Source: Weissella paramesenteroides ATCC 33313 (GTDB taxonomy: Bacteria; Bacillota; Bacilli; Lactobacillales; Lactobacillaceae). From it: 64,000 nt of DNA. The stretch is taken from NCBI RefSeq assembly GCF_000160575.1, contig NZ_GG697133.1:1-64000 (forward strand), given 5' to 3'. Both the position numbers and the translations under genes were made by a program. Below, in pieces: positions 9,799 through 18,823 of the stretch. Under the pieces are notes generated by a model that worked only from the letters and a program-made list of their open reading frames with translations, was not told where the DNA came from and searched no databases. Each line of letters starts with the position of its first letter. Position 1 is the first letter of the stretch.

Positions 9799-11856
9799 CT
9801 ACTCTTCCAAATTGGTCAACATGCCTGCTTCCGTAAAGTTAATATTTTGTCGAATGTTCATACTCGTCGCATTCGAGATAAAGTGAGCTTCAGTTAAATG
9901 TTGTACCGCTTCACGTTGTGCATTCAAGCCAACTAATTCGAGTTCAATTTTCAAATCTTCAATATTTTGGACACCTTTACGACCATGACGTGCACGTTCC
10001 AAGCGTGAACGGTACATAATAATTAAATTATACGCTGCCGTTTGATCCAGGTGCGAATTTTGTGCCTCTTCTGTACTAATATATTTTGAGATTGCTGCAA
10101 TTGCTTCTTTGGCAGATTCATGATGCGCTAATTCATACTCTGACATCAATGTGTCAGAAGAATCATCACTTAACCAGACACGTACCATGCGTCCAAAACT
10201 CATTAAGAATCTACGAATTTGACGCCAAGTTCGCTTACCTCGATCATGGGTAACTAAATCATCCAATTCGGATTCTGCACGATCAATACGCCGACCTTCA
10301 CTAGCAAAAACTAATGGTGTAATGCGCTCATCGACTAACAATCTTTGAATGGCACTACGTTCTGCTTCTAAGGCGATTTGCCGTAATGACATTTCTGCAT
10401 TTAAGATTGGACTCAATTTGTCAGTTTTCATAAATTGCAATTGCAATTGGCGAATTTGAATTTGATAACGTCGAATTATTTCATAGACAACCGCCTGATT
10501 TGATTCTCGGCGTCGTGCCTCAATTTCTCGCACAGCTGACTGTAAAACATAAACCCGTGCACGTGGTTCTGACATATGTTGTGCGACCTTAGCTTGCGCC
10601 TTATTCTTACCAGGTGGCACTTGTGTTTTCTTTGTTCCACCAACTATTGGTAGAAATACAATGGCAACAACCAATGATAAAATTATTGTGATAGCAGCAA
10701 TAAATAGCATTAGCGCACGTTGTGGAAATGGTTGGCCACTATCTGTTACAAGTGGTACAGATAAAACTCCGGCCATTGTCACTGCACCGCGAACCCCTGT
10801 CAGTCCAGATGTAATGGCAACCTGCCATGATGCAGTTTCATTTTTATGATTTTTTAAACGTACCCACTGTGAGACATAAGTCCAAATAACACGAATACCA
10901 AAAATAATGAACCAAGTAATTACTGAATACAAAATAGCCATTGGTAATGATATGACTTTGCCTAAATGTGTTGCTAATGGAAATTCAATTCCCAAAATAA
11001 CAAATATGTATCCATTTAATAGGTATCCGAAAACATTCCATGTATTAATACCAATAACATGGAGTTCCCCCGTATAATCAACATCATGTTTTGTATGAAT
11101 ATTTAAAATAATTGCCGCAACGACGACAGCAATAACACCAGATGAATGAATTTCTTCAGCAATAATATAAACTAAGAAAGGTGTGAATAATTGAATCACA
11201 ACCCGTAATGAGACATCATTAATGGCATGTGCAGATAGCCAGTCACCAACAGCATTAATAAGAAACCCCATTAATGCCCCTACTAAAGTTCCCACAATAG
11301 AAACATATAGGAATTCACCTGTTGCGTCCCAAAGCGAAAAGGTTCCTGCTGTTGCAGCTGCAACAGCAAATTTAAATCCAACCAGACCACTTGCATCATT
11401 AATTAGACTTTCTCCAGCCACTAAATGCATAATTGAAGGCGGCAATTTTGCTTCAGATGCAATGGCTGACACTGCTACGGGATCAGTCGGTGATAAAATA
11501 GCTGCAATCGCCAATGCTACAGGAAGTGGTAACTGTGGAATCATCCAATAAATCAAAAAGCCACCAACAATCGTTGTAATAAATACTAATAAGATTGCAT
11601 TACCAAAAATAGGTCCTCGTAATTCCCAAAGCTCTTTTTTAGGAAATCGCCACGCGTCTGAGTATAGCAACGGGGCAATAAATAAAAGTAAAAACCATTC
11701 TGTATCAAGTTCAATTTCAACATTAAAAAACACAGCCACAAGTAAACCTAATCCAATTTGGATCAAACTGACTGGTATCTTTTTTAGAAAGTTACCTAAT
11801 ACGTTGCCTAACACAACTAAAAATGTTAGACCAACAACGGTTTGTAGTAGAACCAT
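9799..11856 (-). CDS. CPA1-family Na+(K+)/H+ antiporter
   Basis: A 685-residue transporter. The first ~400 residues form about 12 membrane helices with the CPA1 signatures AAILSPTDPVAVSAI and GESLINDASGLV, which hold the ion-binding aspartates (the ND motif). The last ~260 residues are cytoplasmic and rich in charged helices, with no clear RCK domain, and are probably regulatory. The GTG at 11862 is only one base from AAGGAG. The ATG at 11856, seven bases away, is the likely start. Position between murB and cdaA suggests co-expression with c-di-AMP synthesis. Confidence 0.88.
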   Translation of the reverse strand: MVLLQTVVGLTFLVVLGNVLGNFLKKIPVSLIQIGLGLLVAVFFNVEIELDTEWFLLLFIAPLLYSDAWRFPKKELWELRGPIFGNAILLVFITTIVGGFLIYWMIPQLPLPVALAIAAILSPTDPVAVSAIASEAKLPPSIMHLVAGESLINDASGLVGFKFAVAAATAGTFSLWDATGEFLYVSIVGTLVGALMGFLINAVGDWLSAHAINDVSLRVVIQLFTPFLVYIIAEEIHSSGVIAVVVAAIILNIHTKHDVDYTGELHVIGINTWNVFGYLLNGYIFVILGIEFPLATHLGKVISLPMAILYSVITWFIIFGIRVIWTYVSQWVRLKNHKNETASWQVAITSGLTGVRGAVTMAGVLSVPLVTDSGQPFPQRALMLFIAAITIILSLVVAIVFLPIVGGTKKTQVPPGKNKAQAKVAQHMSEPRARVYVLQSAVREIEARRRESNQAVVYEIIRRYQIQIRQLQLQFMKTDKLSPILNAEMSLRQIALEAERSAIQRLLVDERITPLVFASEGRRIDRAESELDDLVTHDRGKRTWRQIRRFLMSFGRMVRVWLSDDSSDTLMSEYELAHHESAKEAIAAISKYISTEEAQNSHLDQTAAYNLIIMYRSRLERARHGRKGVQNIEDLKIELELVGLNAQREAVQHLTEAHFISNATSMNIRQNINFTEAGMLTNLEE

Positions 11857-11877
11857 ACACACACTCCTTTTCTTTGT

Positions 11878-12774
11878 TTATTTTCTCCCTAGTACCCGAA
11901 CTTCAGTTTCTAAGTTTACTGAAAACTTTTCATATACAACATCTTGAACATGCTTAATTAACTGAACATAGTCACTCCCGGTTGCTTGTCCACGATTAAC
12001 AATAAAACCTGCATGTTTTGTCGATACCTGCGCACCACCAATTTGATATCCTTGTAGACCAGAATCCATAATCAATTTACCAGCAAAATATCCAGTTGGT
12101 CGTTTAAAAACTGACCCACACGATGGAAATTCTAAAGGCTGTTTTTGCGCGCGACGGGTATTAAAATCAGCCATTTTTTCACCAATTTCTGATCGTTTCC
12201 CAGGTTGCATAGTAAATGTTGCTCTAATAATGACATCGCCCGTTTCCTGAACCAAACTATGACGATAACCGAATGCCAATTCAGCTGCAGAATATGTTTT
12301 TATTTCTCCCACCGGCGTAATTACATCAACACTTTGCAAAACTTGATCGATTTGACCGCCATATGCCCCTGCATTCATAAAAACAGCGCCACCAATCGAT
12401 CCAGGGATTCCTGCGGCCCACTCTAAACCAGTTAATGAATAGTCATAGGCTACTTGTGCCACCTCAATTATCCATGCCCCTGCTTCAGCAGTGATGCTAT
12501 TTTTTTTAAAAACTTCAATTTGATGCATATCGGTCAAGAAAATGACTACTCCTTGTCGACCATCATCAGTAATAACCAAATTCGAAGCATTACCAAGAAC
12601 TGTAATGGGTAAATCAGTCTCATTTGCAAAATGGACGACCTGCTGTAGTTCTTGTTGTGTTTTTGGCCAAAAGCACCAATCTGCTGGCCCACCAACACGT
12701 GTATTTGTATAGTCTCCTAAATTAACATTCGCCTGAATGTTATAACTTGGAAACATTTCATTCAACATTTTCAT
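11878..12774 (-). CDS. murB: UDP-N-acetylenolpyruvoylglucosamine reductase
   Basis: FAD/NADPH enzyme forming UDP-MurNAc, the second committed peptidoglycan step. The 298-residue protein shows NTRVGGPADW, GNASNLVITDDG, the FAD-site AGIPGSIGGAVFMNAGAYGG, and the catalytic-serine segment FPSCGSVFKRP. This is the short type found in Gram-positives. Fifteen bases separate it from the upstream exonuclease gene. Confidence 0.96.
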   Translation of the reverse strand: MKMLNEMFPSYNIQANVNLGDYTNTRVGGPADWCFWPKTQQELQQVVHFANETDLPITVLGNASNLVITDDGRQGVVIFLTDMHQIEVFKKNSITAEAGAWIIEVAQVAYDYSLTGLEWAAGIPGSIGGAVFMNAGAYGGQIDQVLQSVDVITPVGEIKTYSAAELAFGYRHSLVQETGDVIIRATFTMQPGKRSEIGEKMADFNTRRAQKQPLEFPSCGSVFKRPTGYFAGKLIMDSGLQGYQIGGAQVSTKHAGFIVNRGQATGSDYVQLIKHVQDVVYEKFSVNLETEVRVLGRK

Positions 12775-12789
12775 TTTTCAATTCCTTAA

Positions 12790-13323
12790 TTAAATCACTT
12801 TAACCAACTGTTTCAATGGTTCAACACCAAAATCAGTTGCTTGTCGTACTAAAATTTCAGCTGCCGCTACTGTGTCATTAAGTGCATTATGATGGTGTTT
12901 TAAATCAATTCCTAGCGCTGCTGCTACCGTATTTAATTTATGATTTGGTAATTCTGGATAAAGTTTTCGTGACGTGCGCACAGTATCTAAAGATAGATAG
13001 TGCGGCAAGTCAATATCATAATGAGTTAATGTTTCTCGCAAAACACCATTATCAAACGGCGCATTATGAGCGATAACTAATTGATTAGGTGTATAAAACT
13101 GCTGAATTTGCTCCCAAACTTCTGGAAAAATTGGTGCATTACGGACATCAGCTTCGGTAATCCCATGAATACGAGTATTACGCTTATCAAAAAAACTATC
13201 TGGTTTAATTAATGTATAAAATTCATCAACAAGTTTGTTATCGCGCACAACTGCCAATCCAAGCGATACAGCACTATAACGCTTAGCACTTGCAGTTTCA
13301 AAGTCCATTGCAATAAAATTCAT
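12790..13323 (-). CDS. DEDDh 3'-5' exonuclease (DnaQ/epsilon-like)
   Basis: A 177-residue stand-alone exonuclease. Exo I is AMDFETA (Asp7, Glu9), exo II is HNAPFDNGVL, and exo III is HHNALNDTVAAAEIL, giving the full DEDDh set. It lacks polymerase, BRCT or helicase domains. It could act in DNA or RNA 3'-end trimming and its substrate is not readable. It lies 12 bases after the GNAT gene and 15 before murB. Confidence 0.88.
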   Translation of the reverse strand: MNFIAMDFETASAKRYSAVSLGLAVVRDNKLVDEFYTLIKPDSFFDKRNTRIHGITEADVRNAPIFPEVWEQIQQFYTPNQLVIAHNAPFDNGVLRETLTHYDIDLPHYLSLDTVRTSRKLYPELPNHKLNTVAAALGIDLKHHHNALNDTVAAAEILVRQATDFGVEPLKQLVKVI

Positions 13324-13335
13324 GATTACACCTCA

Positions 13336-13848
13336 TTAATCGTTGACCGTCCAAGCCATGTCAAAAGCTGGCACCAGTTTTTGATCACTATTCATAATTT
13401 CACTTTCAGAACCGGCAATGCGCTTAAAACCCATTTTTTCATAAATATGAATGGCAATTTCATTGATTGTTTGTACTGTTAATACCAACTGATTGACTGA
13501 ACTAAAGGTTATTGCCCAGTTTAAAATTTCTGAAATCATTGCTTGCGCTAATCCATTACCTTGATAATCAGCTAACACCGCAACCCCAATTTCTGCAACT
13601 CTTGGTTGGCCAGGTTTTGCCGCAGCCGACGCCAAACCAACTAATTGTCCCTCTTCAGTGGCCGACACTAGCATAATGTTATTTGTTGTCGTCTGCAGAA
13701 TATCAATATTATCAGCTTCATCCGTTGCTTCAATCGTTTCAGGATCTTGTGCAATCATAAATGTACTAGATTCATCCTGTAATTGAAATAACAGTCCCAT
13801 CAGTTTTACTGCATCCTGTCTATCTGCAGGTCGTACAAATACTTCCAT
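13336..13848 (-). CDS. GNAT-family N-acetyltransferase
   Basis: A 170-residue GNAT protein. The acetyl-CoA segment V-A-V-L-A-D-Y-Q-G-N-G-L-A (near residue 90) fits the Q/R-x-x-G-x-G/A loop, followed by ENIHIYEKMGF-like sequence near residue 140. The start overlaps the tsaE stop (TAATG). It resembles general GNATs more than RimI, although its position beside tsaE would suit a ribosomal-protein acetylase. Substrate unknown. Confidence 0.83.
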   Translation of the reverse strand: MEVFVRPADRQDAVKLMGLLFQLQDESSTFMIAQDPETIEATDEADNIDILQTTTNNIMLVSATEEGQLVGLASAAAKPGQPRVAEIGVAVLADYQGNGLAQAMISEILNWAITFSSVNQLVLTVQTINEIAIHIYEKMGFKRIAGSESEIMNSDQKLVPAFDMAWTVND

Positions 13849-14309
13849 TATGCCTCCATTGCTGCTAATAATTGGTTTGATCGATGACCAGTTGCTGTAA
13901 TTGTAATTAGTCTTTCTGTCTCTTGACCTTCGACCCGTTCAAACGAAATTTTTAATACATCATCAGGTAGATCGGCCTTAATATACTGTGACCACTCAAC
14001 TAATGCAACACCATCGCCGCCGAAATACTCTGATAATCCTAAATCCTCTGCGTTTCCCTCTTCACCTAGACGATAAACATCCAGATGGTATAAAGGAAAC
14101 TTTTCTGTACGATATTCACGTACCAAAGTAAACGTTGGACTCTTAACGGGCCTTCTCACACCCAATTCTTTTGCAAATCCCTGTGTAAAGGTAGTTTTTC
14201 CTGCTCCTAAATCACCTGATAACAAAATTGTGTCACCAGCTATCACATTTTTTGCCAACTTAGCGGCTAATTCTTGTGTTTCATTCACTGTGTTTACTAA
14301 TATTCTCAT
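13848..14309 (-). CDS. tsaE: tRNA t6A threonylcarbamoyladenosine biosynthesis ATPase
   Basis: ATPase that works with TsaB/TsaD in t6A37 formation. The P-loop is GDLGAGKTT (residues 32-40), followed by KSPTFTLVREY and YHLDVYRL, both hallmarks. Starting at the ATG at 14309 gives 153 residues, the usual length. The longer TTG-started ORF (to 14372) would begin inside the preceding terminator. An extended -10 (TGGTATACT) sits just before the ATG, so the mRNA may be nearly leaderless. Confidence 0.92.
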   Translation of the reverse strand: MRILVNTVNETQELAAKLAKNVIAGDTILLSGDLGAGKTTFTQGFAKELGVRRPVKSPTFTLVREYRTEKFPLYHLDVYRLGEEGNAEDLGLSEYFGGDGVALVEWSQYIKADLPDDVLKISFERVEGQETERLITITATGHRSNQLLAAMEA

Positions 14310-14315
14310 AGTTAA

Positions 14316-14324
14316 AAGTATACC
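14316..14324 (-). promoter_or_regulatory. extended -10 promoter immediately before tsaE
   Basis: Minus strand TGGTATACT, with the -10 hexamer ending seven bases before the tsaE ATG. The -35 is poor. No Shine-Dalgarno can fit between a start site at the usual distance and the ATG. Confidence 0.45.
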
Positions 14325-14371
14325 ATTTTTGACTAACTGATTACAGAGCACAAACGGCTCAAATAATGGCA

Positions 14372-14405
14372 AAAAAGCTCAACATAAAATTTTTACGGAG
14401 CTTTA
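14372..14405 (-). terminator. terminator of the Ntn-hydrolase gene
   Basis: Minus strand AAAGCTC and GAGCTTT arms around a 17-base AT-rich loop, followed by T6. It separates the choloylglycine-hydrolase-like gene from tsaE. Confidence 0.75.
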
Positions 14406-14418
14406 ATGACATAATATT

Positions 14419-15396
14419 TTAATTTAATTGATTAACCGTTAACTCATCGGGAACATTATAAACGACTGCCTCAGTAGCAGTTAACATATCATCTGTTAAC
14501 TGTAGTTTGGACATTTCACCCTGATGATAAGACTGAAAATAATAACTACGGCTTTCAGCCACCGTAGCTGCTCGATAAACCGAGAATGTTTGTTGATGTG
14601 TCAAATTTTGTGGTACTGTCACGCTATCTAATAAATGCCAGCTGGTAATAATTGCCTCTGCTTCATCCGCCGGTTGATCAGCCCGTTCTTTTAGATACGC
14701 TGCTCTTAAAAAGCGTGCACCAGGTGAGTAAGAACCTGGCGGTGTCGCTTTGCCAGATAGTTTTCCCGTTGTTACTTTAGGAACATTGATTGGCATTTTG
14801 CCCGCCTTAAATTCTGGTTTAAAATCAACATATTTTTCTAATTGCTGAATTTGACGCTCAAAATGTGGACTATTGGTTACCACCCCCAATGGATTCGCCA
14901 CAATTCTCATTGGCCAAGTAGTTGGCTCAATCACGACGATTGCCCCAGTAGGATCAGTAACAGCAAAATGTAATTCAGGATTGCCATACTTTATGACACT
15001 ATTTTTTTGAGACATTAGTTGAATGTCAGCAATATGTTCAGTAATATCAGCAATTGATTTAAAATTTCCTAATAGCCAAAATACAAATTCAAATGGCGCA
15101 ATCTGTACTTTAGAATCGTCAATTTCATCCACAAAGTGTGCACCATTACCAAAAGTCAATTTTTGTGCACATAGTCCATATTCATTAACACCATCCGCAA
15201 TATCTGTTCGTTTATTGCTTAATTCACCACCACCAATGAAGGCATACTTGTTTTGTATGAGATGTCGGTTAAATGATGAATGCCATTGATATTTTCTAGG
15301 CACAAACATTGGCGAATTCTCTAACCTCGGCCAATCCATTGTTCGCGACAAAACATGTACACCATTACGTGCAACTTGAAAAATACTCGTACACAT
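14419..15396 (-). CDS. choloylglycine hydrolase / penicillin V acylase family protein
   Basis: An Ntn-hydrolase of 325 residues that cleaves linear amide bonds. Removal of Met1 exposes Cys2 (MCTSIF), with Arg18 and Asp21 in SRTMDW, Asn in VTNSPHF, and the conserved Arg in GARFLRA, so the catalytic set is complete. Whether it prefers conjugated bile salts, penicillin V or acyl-homoserine lactones cannot be decided from sequence. No signal peptide is present, so it acts in the cytoplasm. It is transcribed alone, with its own terminator. Confidence 0.85.
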   Translation of the reverse strand: MCTSIFQVARNGVHVLSRTMDWPRLENSPMFVPRKYQWHSSFNRHLIQNKYAFIGGGELSNKRTDIADGVNEYGLCAQKLTFGNGAHFVDEIDDSKVQIAPFEFVFWLLGNFKSIADITEHIADIQLMSQKNSVIKYGNPELHFAVTDPTGAIVVIEPTTWPMRIVANPLGVVTNSPHFERQIQQLEKYVDFKPEFKAGKMPINVPKVTTGKLSGKATPPGSYSPGARFLRAAYLKERADQPADEAEAIITSWHLLDSVTVPQNLTHQQTFSVYRAATVAESRSYYFQSYHQGEMSKLQLTDDMLTATEAVVYNVPDELTVNQLN

Positions 15397-15495
15397 ACGC
15401 TGTCCCTCTTACCTTATATATTAAAAAGCGCCATGACACATCTCATCGATAAATTGCCAACGAATTTGTGTTATGTCGCTCCTCTATTAATTTAT

Positions 15496-16476
15496 CTAGT
15501 TTTCTAATGCCTGTGCAGCCGTAATAATAGCGACCTTATAGACATCTTCCTCATTGGCGCCTCGTGACAAATCTGAAACCGGCTTTGCTAACCCTTGTAA
15601 AATTGGGCCAACTGCTTCAAAGCCGCCTAAACGTTGGGCAATTTTATACCCAATATTTCCAGATTGTAGATCAGGGAAGATAAAGACATTTGCTTGGCCA
15701 GCAATTTCAGAATCTGGTGCCTTTGACTTAGCAACCTCAGGAACGAACGCTGCATCAAATTGTAGCTCACCATCAAGTGCTAGTGATGGTTCTAGTTCTT
15801 TAGCAATTTTCGTTGCTTCTGAAACTTTATCAACCTGTGTTGCTTTGGCTGAGCCCTTTGTAGAAAAGCTTAGCATCGCAACCTTTGGATCAATACCAAA
15901 GACTTTTGCCGTCTTAGCTGACTGAATAGCGATTTCTGCCATCGTTTGTGCATCAATGTCAATATTGATTGCTGCATCAGCAAAGATATAACGGTCATCA
16001 TCACGTTGCATCACAAACGCACCAGAAATTCTTGATGAACCTGGCGCTGTTTTGATAATTTGCAAAGCAGGACGAACAGTATCCCCAGTTGGATGTGTTG
16101 CACCAGATACCATACCATCAGCTAAATTCATATAGACTAACATCGTACCGAAATAGTTCACATCAGTAACCCACTTTTTAGCGGTCGCTGTATCTGTCTT
16201 TCCATGGCGACGTTCAATAAGTTCATGAATCATGTCGTTCAACTTATCTTCAGGATAACTTGCTGGATCAATAACTGTTATGTTTGATAAATCAAATTGA
16301 TGTTTTTCTGCCGTCGCATCGATCAATGACTGCTTTCCTAACAAAATTGGCTTAACTAGACCATCAGCAGCTAAACGAATTGCTGCACCTTGAATACGTG
16401 CATCTTCCCCCTCTGGAAATACAAGTGTCTTATTTTGTCCTTTTATCTTATTTGCTAATTGCTCAAACAACTCCAT
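15496..16476 (-). CDS. pta: phosphate acetyltransferase
   Basis: Interconverts acetyl-CoA and acetyl phosphate. In heterofermenters this leads acetyl phosphate from phosphoketolase towards acetyl-CoA and ethanol. The 326-residue PTA domain carries GATHPTGDTVRPALQII and FPDLQSGNIGYKIAQRLG. There is no N-terminal DRTGG extension, as expected for Gram-positives. The ATG at 16476 is preferred over the upstream TTG (16485) because GGGGG lies ten bases before it. Confidence 0.95.
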   Translation of the reverse strand: MELFEQLANKIKGQNKTLVFPEGEDARIQGAAIRLAADGLVKPILLGKQSLIDATAEKHQFDLSNITVIDPASYPEDKLNDMIHELIERRHGKTDTATAKKWVTDVNYFGTMLVYMNLADGMVSGATHPTGDTVRPALQIIKTAPGSSRISGAFVMQRDDDRYIFADAAINIDIDAQTMAEIAIQSAKTAKVFGIDPKVAMLSFSTKGSAKATQVDKVSEATKIAKELEPSLALDGELQFDAAFVPEVAKSKAPDSEIAGQANVFIFPDLQSGNIGYKIAQRLGGFEAVGPILQGLAKPVSDLSRGANEEDVYKVAIITAAQALEN

Positions 16477-16604
16477 GATCAACAAACCCCCGTCTTTTTT
16501 TAAAATTATTTTTTATTACATATCCTATTATACCATAAAGGCACTAAACCCATTGATGTATAGCCGTTTCTAAGTGTTTCACTTTAGCAACAAAATATAT
16601 TGAT

Positions 16605-17270
16605 TTATACCCACTTAATAGGTGCAACATTATTTTTTTGCAAAAATTCGTTGGTTTTACTGAATGGTTTAGAGCCAAAAAAACCACGATAAGCAGACAA
16701 TGGACTTGGATGAGGCGCTTTCAACACCAAATTTTGTTCACCATTAATGAGCTGCTTTTTATTTTGCGCTTGTTTACCCCACAAAATAAATACAGTTGGT
16801 TGATTTCGTTCCGCGACTAATTTAATAATTTCATCAGTCAACTGTTCCCATACTTCGCCTGCATGTCCCCCAGCATGGTGAGCTGGTACTGTTAAAACTG
16901 TATTTAACAGTAAAACACCTTGTTTTGCCCAACGATGTAAATCACCATTGTTGGGTGCAGTAACTGCTAAATCATCTGTTAATTCTTTATAAATATTAAT
17001 CAATGACTTAGGTAAGGCCATCGTTGCTGGTACAGAAAAACTCAACCCCTGCGCTTGGCCAGGGTTTGGATATGGATCTTGCCCTAAAATCACGACTTTC
17101 ACCTTGTTTAAAGGGGTTTCTTTTAACGCAGCAAATACATTTTGTCGTTCTGGATACACCGTATCGACTAAATAAACTGTATCTAAAAACTCTTGGATGC
17201 GACCAATATAATTTGGCTGCAATACTGGTTGCAATGCATCTGCCCAATCTTTTGGTAATAGCTCTGGCAT
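16605..17270 (-). CDS. ung: uracil-DNA glycosylase (family 1)
   Basis: Removes uracil from DNA. The 221-residue protein has the water-activating loop GQDPYP (63-68, catalytic Asp65) and the leucine-loop HPSPLSAYRGFFGS. The His that usually follows PY in family 1 enzymes is Pro here. AGGAG sits five bases before the ATG at 17270 and lies inside the longer ORF, so the internal start is real. Single gene. Confidence 0.94.
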   Translation of the reverse strand: MPELLPKDWADALQPVLQPNYIGRIQEFLDTVYLVDTVYPERQNVFAALKETPLNKVKVVILGQDPYPNPGQAQGLSFSVPATMALPKSLINIYKELTDDLAVTAPNNGDLHRWAKQGVLLLNTVLTVPAHHAGGHAGEVWEQLTDEIIKLVAERNQPTVFILWGKQAQNKKQLINGEQNLVLKAPHPSPLSAYRGFFGSKPFSKTNEFLQKNNVAPIKWV

Positions 17271-17397
17271 ATCGACTCCTATTTTCATAATTTGAATTCA
17301 TGCATATATCTATTATACTGACTAAAACACGTTCAAACATGATTATGTTAGAATAAAATAATGAGTAATCTTTTTCATGTCATGACGAGGTGTTTAT

Positions 17398-17955
17398 ATG
17401 CATGATTTACTAATGTCAAAAGTACGTGAACAATTTGATGGTACAACTACTGTCACAACTTATACAAATGTCGTCAAATACATTATCTCTGGACAAATCG
17501 GTCAACGATACGATACGATCACCATTTATAATCAATCTTACGAACCACTTGCTAAGATTACACAAATTTCAAGTGGTATTATTCCTAGGTTCATTTTAGC
17601 AAACCATCAACAAGAAGTCGGTTCAATCGGCCTATCTCTGAAGTTACACGAATTATTATTTGTGAACAACTTAAACTGGTTTGTCCTTGGTAGTCTTGAA
17701 AAACGTCACTTTCAAATAAAAACAGTTAGTCAACAATTAGCAACCGCGACCCCAAGTAAAGATCAACGTCTATTAATCAAAATTTCTGATACACATCAAG
17801 AGCCACTTTTATTACTGATTATTGCCTTTTTAGATCGCTGGGAATTTATTGCTCATGGGCACCCACTAGCTTGGCCAAGTATTTTCAATATGCCAGCCCC
17901 ACGTTTGACACCATTTATTAATTCTAAAGCACTAAAATATCTACCTAAAAAATAA
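17398..17955 (+). CDS. probable LURP-one-like (tubby-fold) protein
   Basis: A 185-residue protein lacking signal peptide or membrane segment. Repeated beta-strand-like blocks (YDTITIYNQSYEPLAKI, ELLFVNNLNWFVLG, HFQIKTV) resemble the LURP-one/YxjI family, whose fold is like the tubby C-terminal barrel. Function in bacteria is unknown, and the assignment is by pattern only. One of few plus-strand genes here; a terminator follows directly. Confidence 0.5.
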   Translation: MHDLLMSKVREQFDGTTTVTTYTNVVKYIISGQIGQRYDTITIYNQSYEPLAKITQISSGIIPRFILANHQQEVGSIGLSLKLHELLFVNNLNWFVLGSLEKRHFQIKTVSQQLATATPSKDQRLLIKISDTHQEPLLLLIIAFLDRWEFIAHGHPLAWPSIFNMPAPRLTPFINSKALKYLPKK

Positions 17956-17957
17956 AA

Positions 17958-17994
17958 AGGCTGGGACAGAAATTGTCTCAGCCTCTATTTTTTT
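17958..17994 (+). terminator. terminator of the LURP-one-like gene
   Basis: AGGCTGGGACA pairs with TGTCTCAGCCT, with a GAAAT loop, and a T-run follows. It forms the left part of a longer intergenic repeat. Confidence 0.85.
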
Positions 17995-18080
17995 CGCTAA
18001 AAGTGCGTAATTAAGAGCATATTAGTTTTATAGCATAAACGCGTTCCAAGCCGGCTTCAAAACGACTTTTGTCTCGCTCT
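17958..18080. repeat. interspersed intergenic repeat element, full copy
   Basis: A terminator-type hairpin is followed by TTCGCTAAAAGTGCGTAAT, AGAGCATATTAG, GCGTTCCAAGCCGGCTTC and a GAGCGAGACAAAAGTCG-type end (minus strand). I recall related intergenic elements from other lactic acid bacteria. A shorter, diverged copy appears at 26241-26300. No ORF lies inside. Confidence 0.5.
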
Positions 18081-18085
18081 CTTAT

Positions 18086-18823
18086 TTATACATTCAAAAC
18101 TTTATCTAAGAAATCACGTGTACGTGGATCTTGTGGATGATCAAAAATTTCTTTTGGTGCACCTTCTTCGCGAATATAACCATCTGCGAAGAATACCACA
18201 CGATCAGCAACCTGCTTAGCAAAGCCCATTTCGTGAGTCACCACAATCATCGTCATACCTTCTTCAGCAAGTTCTTTCATAACTGCTAAAACATCACCAA
18301 CCATTTCTGGATCTAATGCTGATGTCGGCTCATCAAATAACATAATTTCCGGATTCATGGCCAAAGCACGCGCAATTGCCACACGTTGTTTTTGACCACC
18401 AGATAATGTGTCAGGCTTAACATCTGCCTTATCAGCTAGACCAACACGATCTAAAAGCTTTTTAGCATTTGCAATCGCTTCGCTTTTGGTCATCTTACCT
18501 AATTGTACTGGTGCTAACGTCATATTCTCCATGACTGTTAGATGAGGAAAAAGGTTAAAGTGTTGGAATACCATACCAACCTTTTCACGTATCTTGTCGA
18601 TGTTCACCTTAGGTTGGTTGATATTCTGACCATCAATAGCAATTTCGCCACTATTAATTTCTTCAAGCTTATTCAATGCACGTAGAAATGTAGATTTGCC
18701 AGAACCAGAAGGGCCAATCATTACGACAACTTCACCTTCTTCAACAGCCAAGCTCAACCCTTTTAGCACTTCATTTTTTCCAAAGCTTTTATGAACATCA
18801 CGTGCTTCAATAACTGTTGCCAT
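18086..18823 (-). CDS. glnQ: glutamine/polar amino acid ABC transporter ATPase
   Basis: A 245-residue ABC ATPase: Walker [10 protein letters not shown]-loop FQHFNLFPH, signature LSGGQKQR, Walker [14 protein letters not shown]-loop VVTHEMGFA. Its ATG overlaps the permease stop (TAATG), and GAGGA stands seven bases upstream, so the longer ORF is discarded. It powers the fused binding-protein/permease encoded just before it. Confidence 0.94.
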   Translation of the reverse strand: MATVIEARDVHKSFGKNEVLKGLSLAVEEGEVVVMIGPSGSGKSTFLRALNKLEEINSGEIAIDGQNINQPKVNIDKIREKVGMVFQHFNLFPHLTVMENMTLAPVQLGKMTKSEAIANAKKLLDRVGLADKADVKPDTLSGGQKQRVAIARALAMNPEIMLFDEPTSALDPEMVGDVLAVMKELAEEGMTMIVVTHEMGFAKQVADRVVFFADGYIREEGAPKEIFDHPQDPRTRDFLDKVLNV

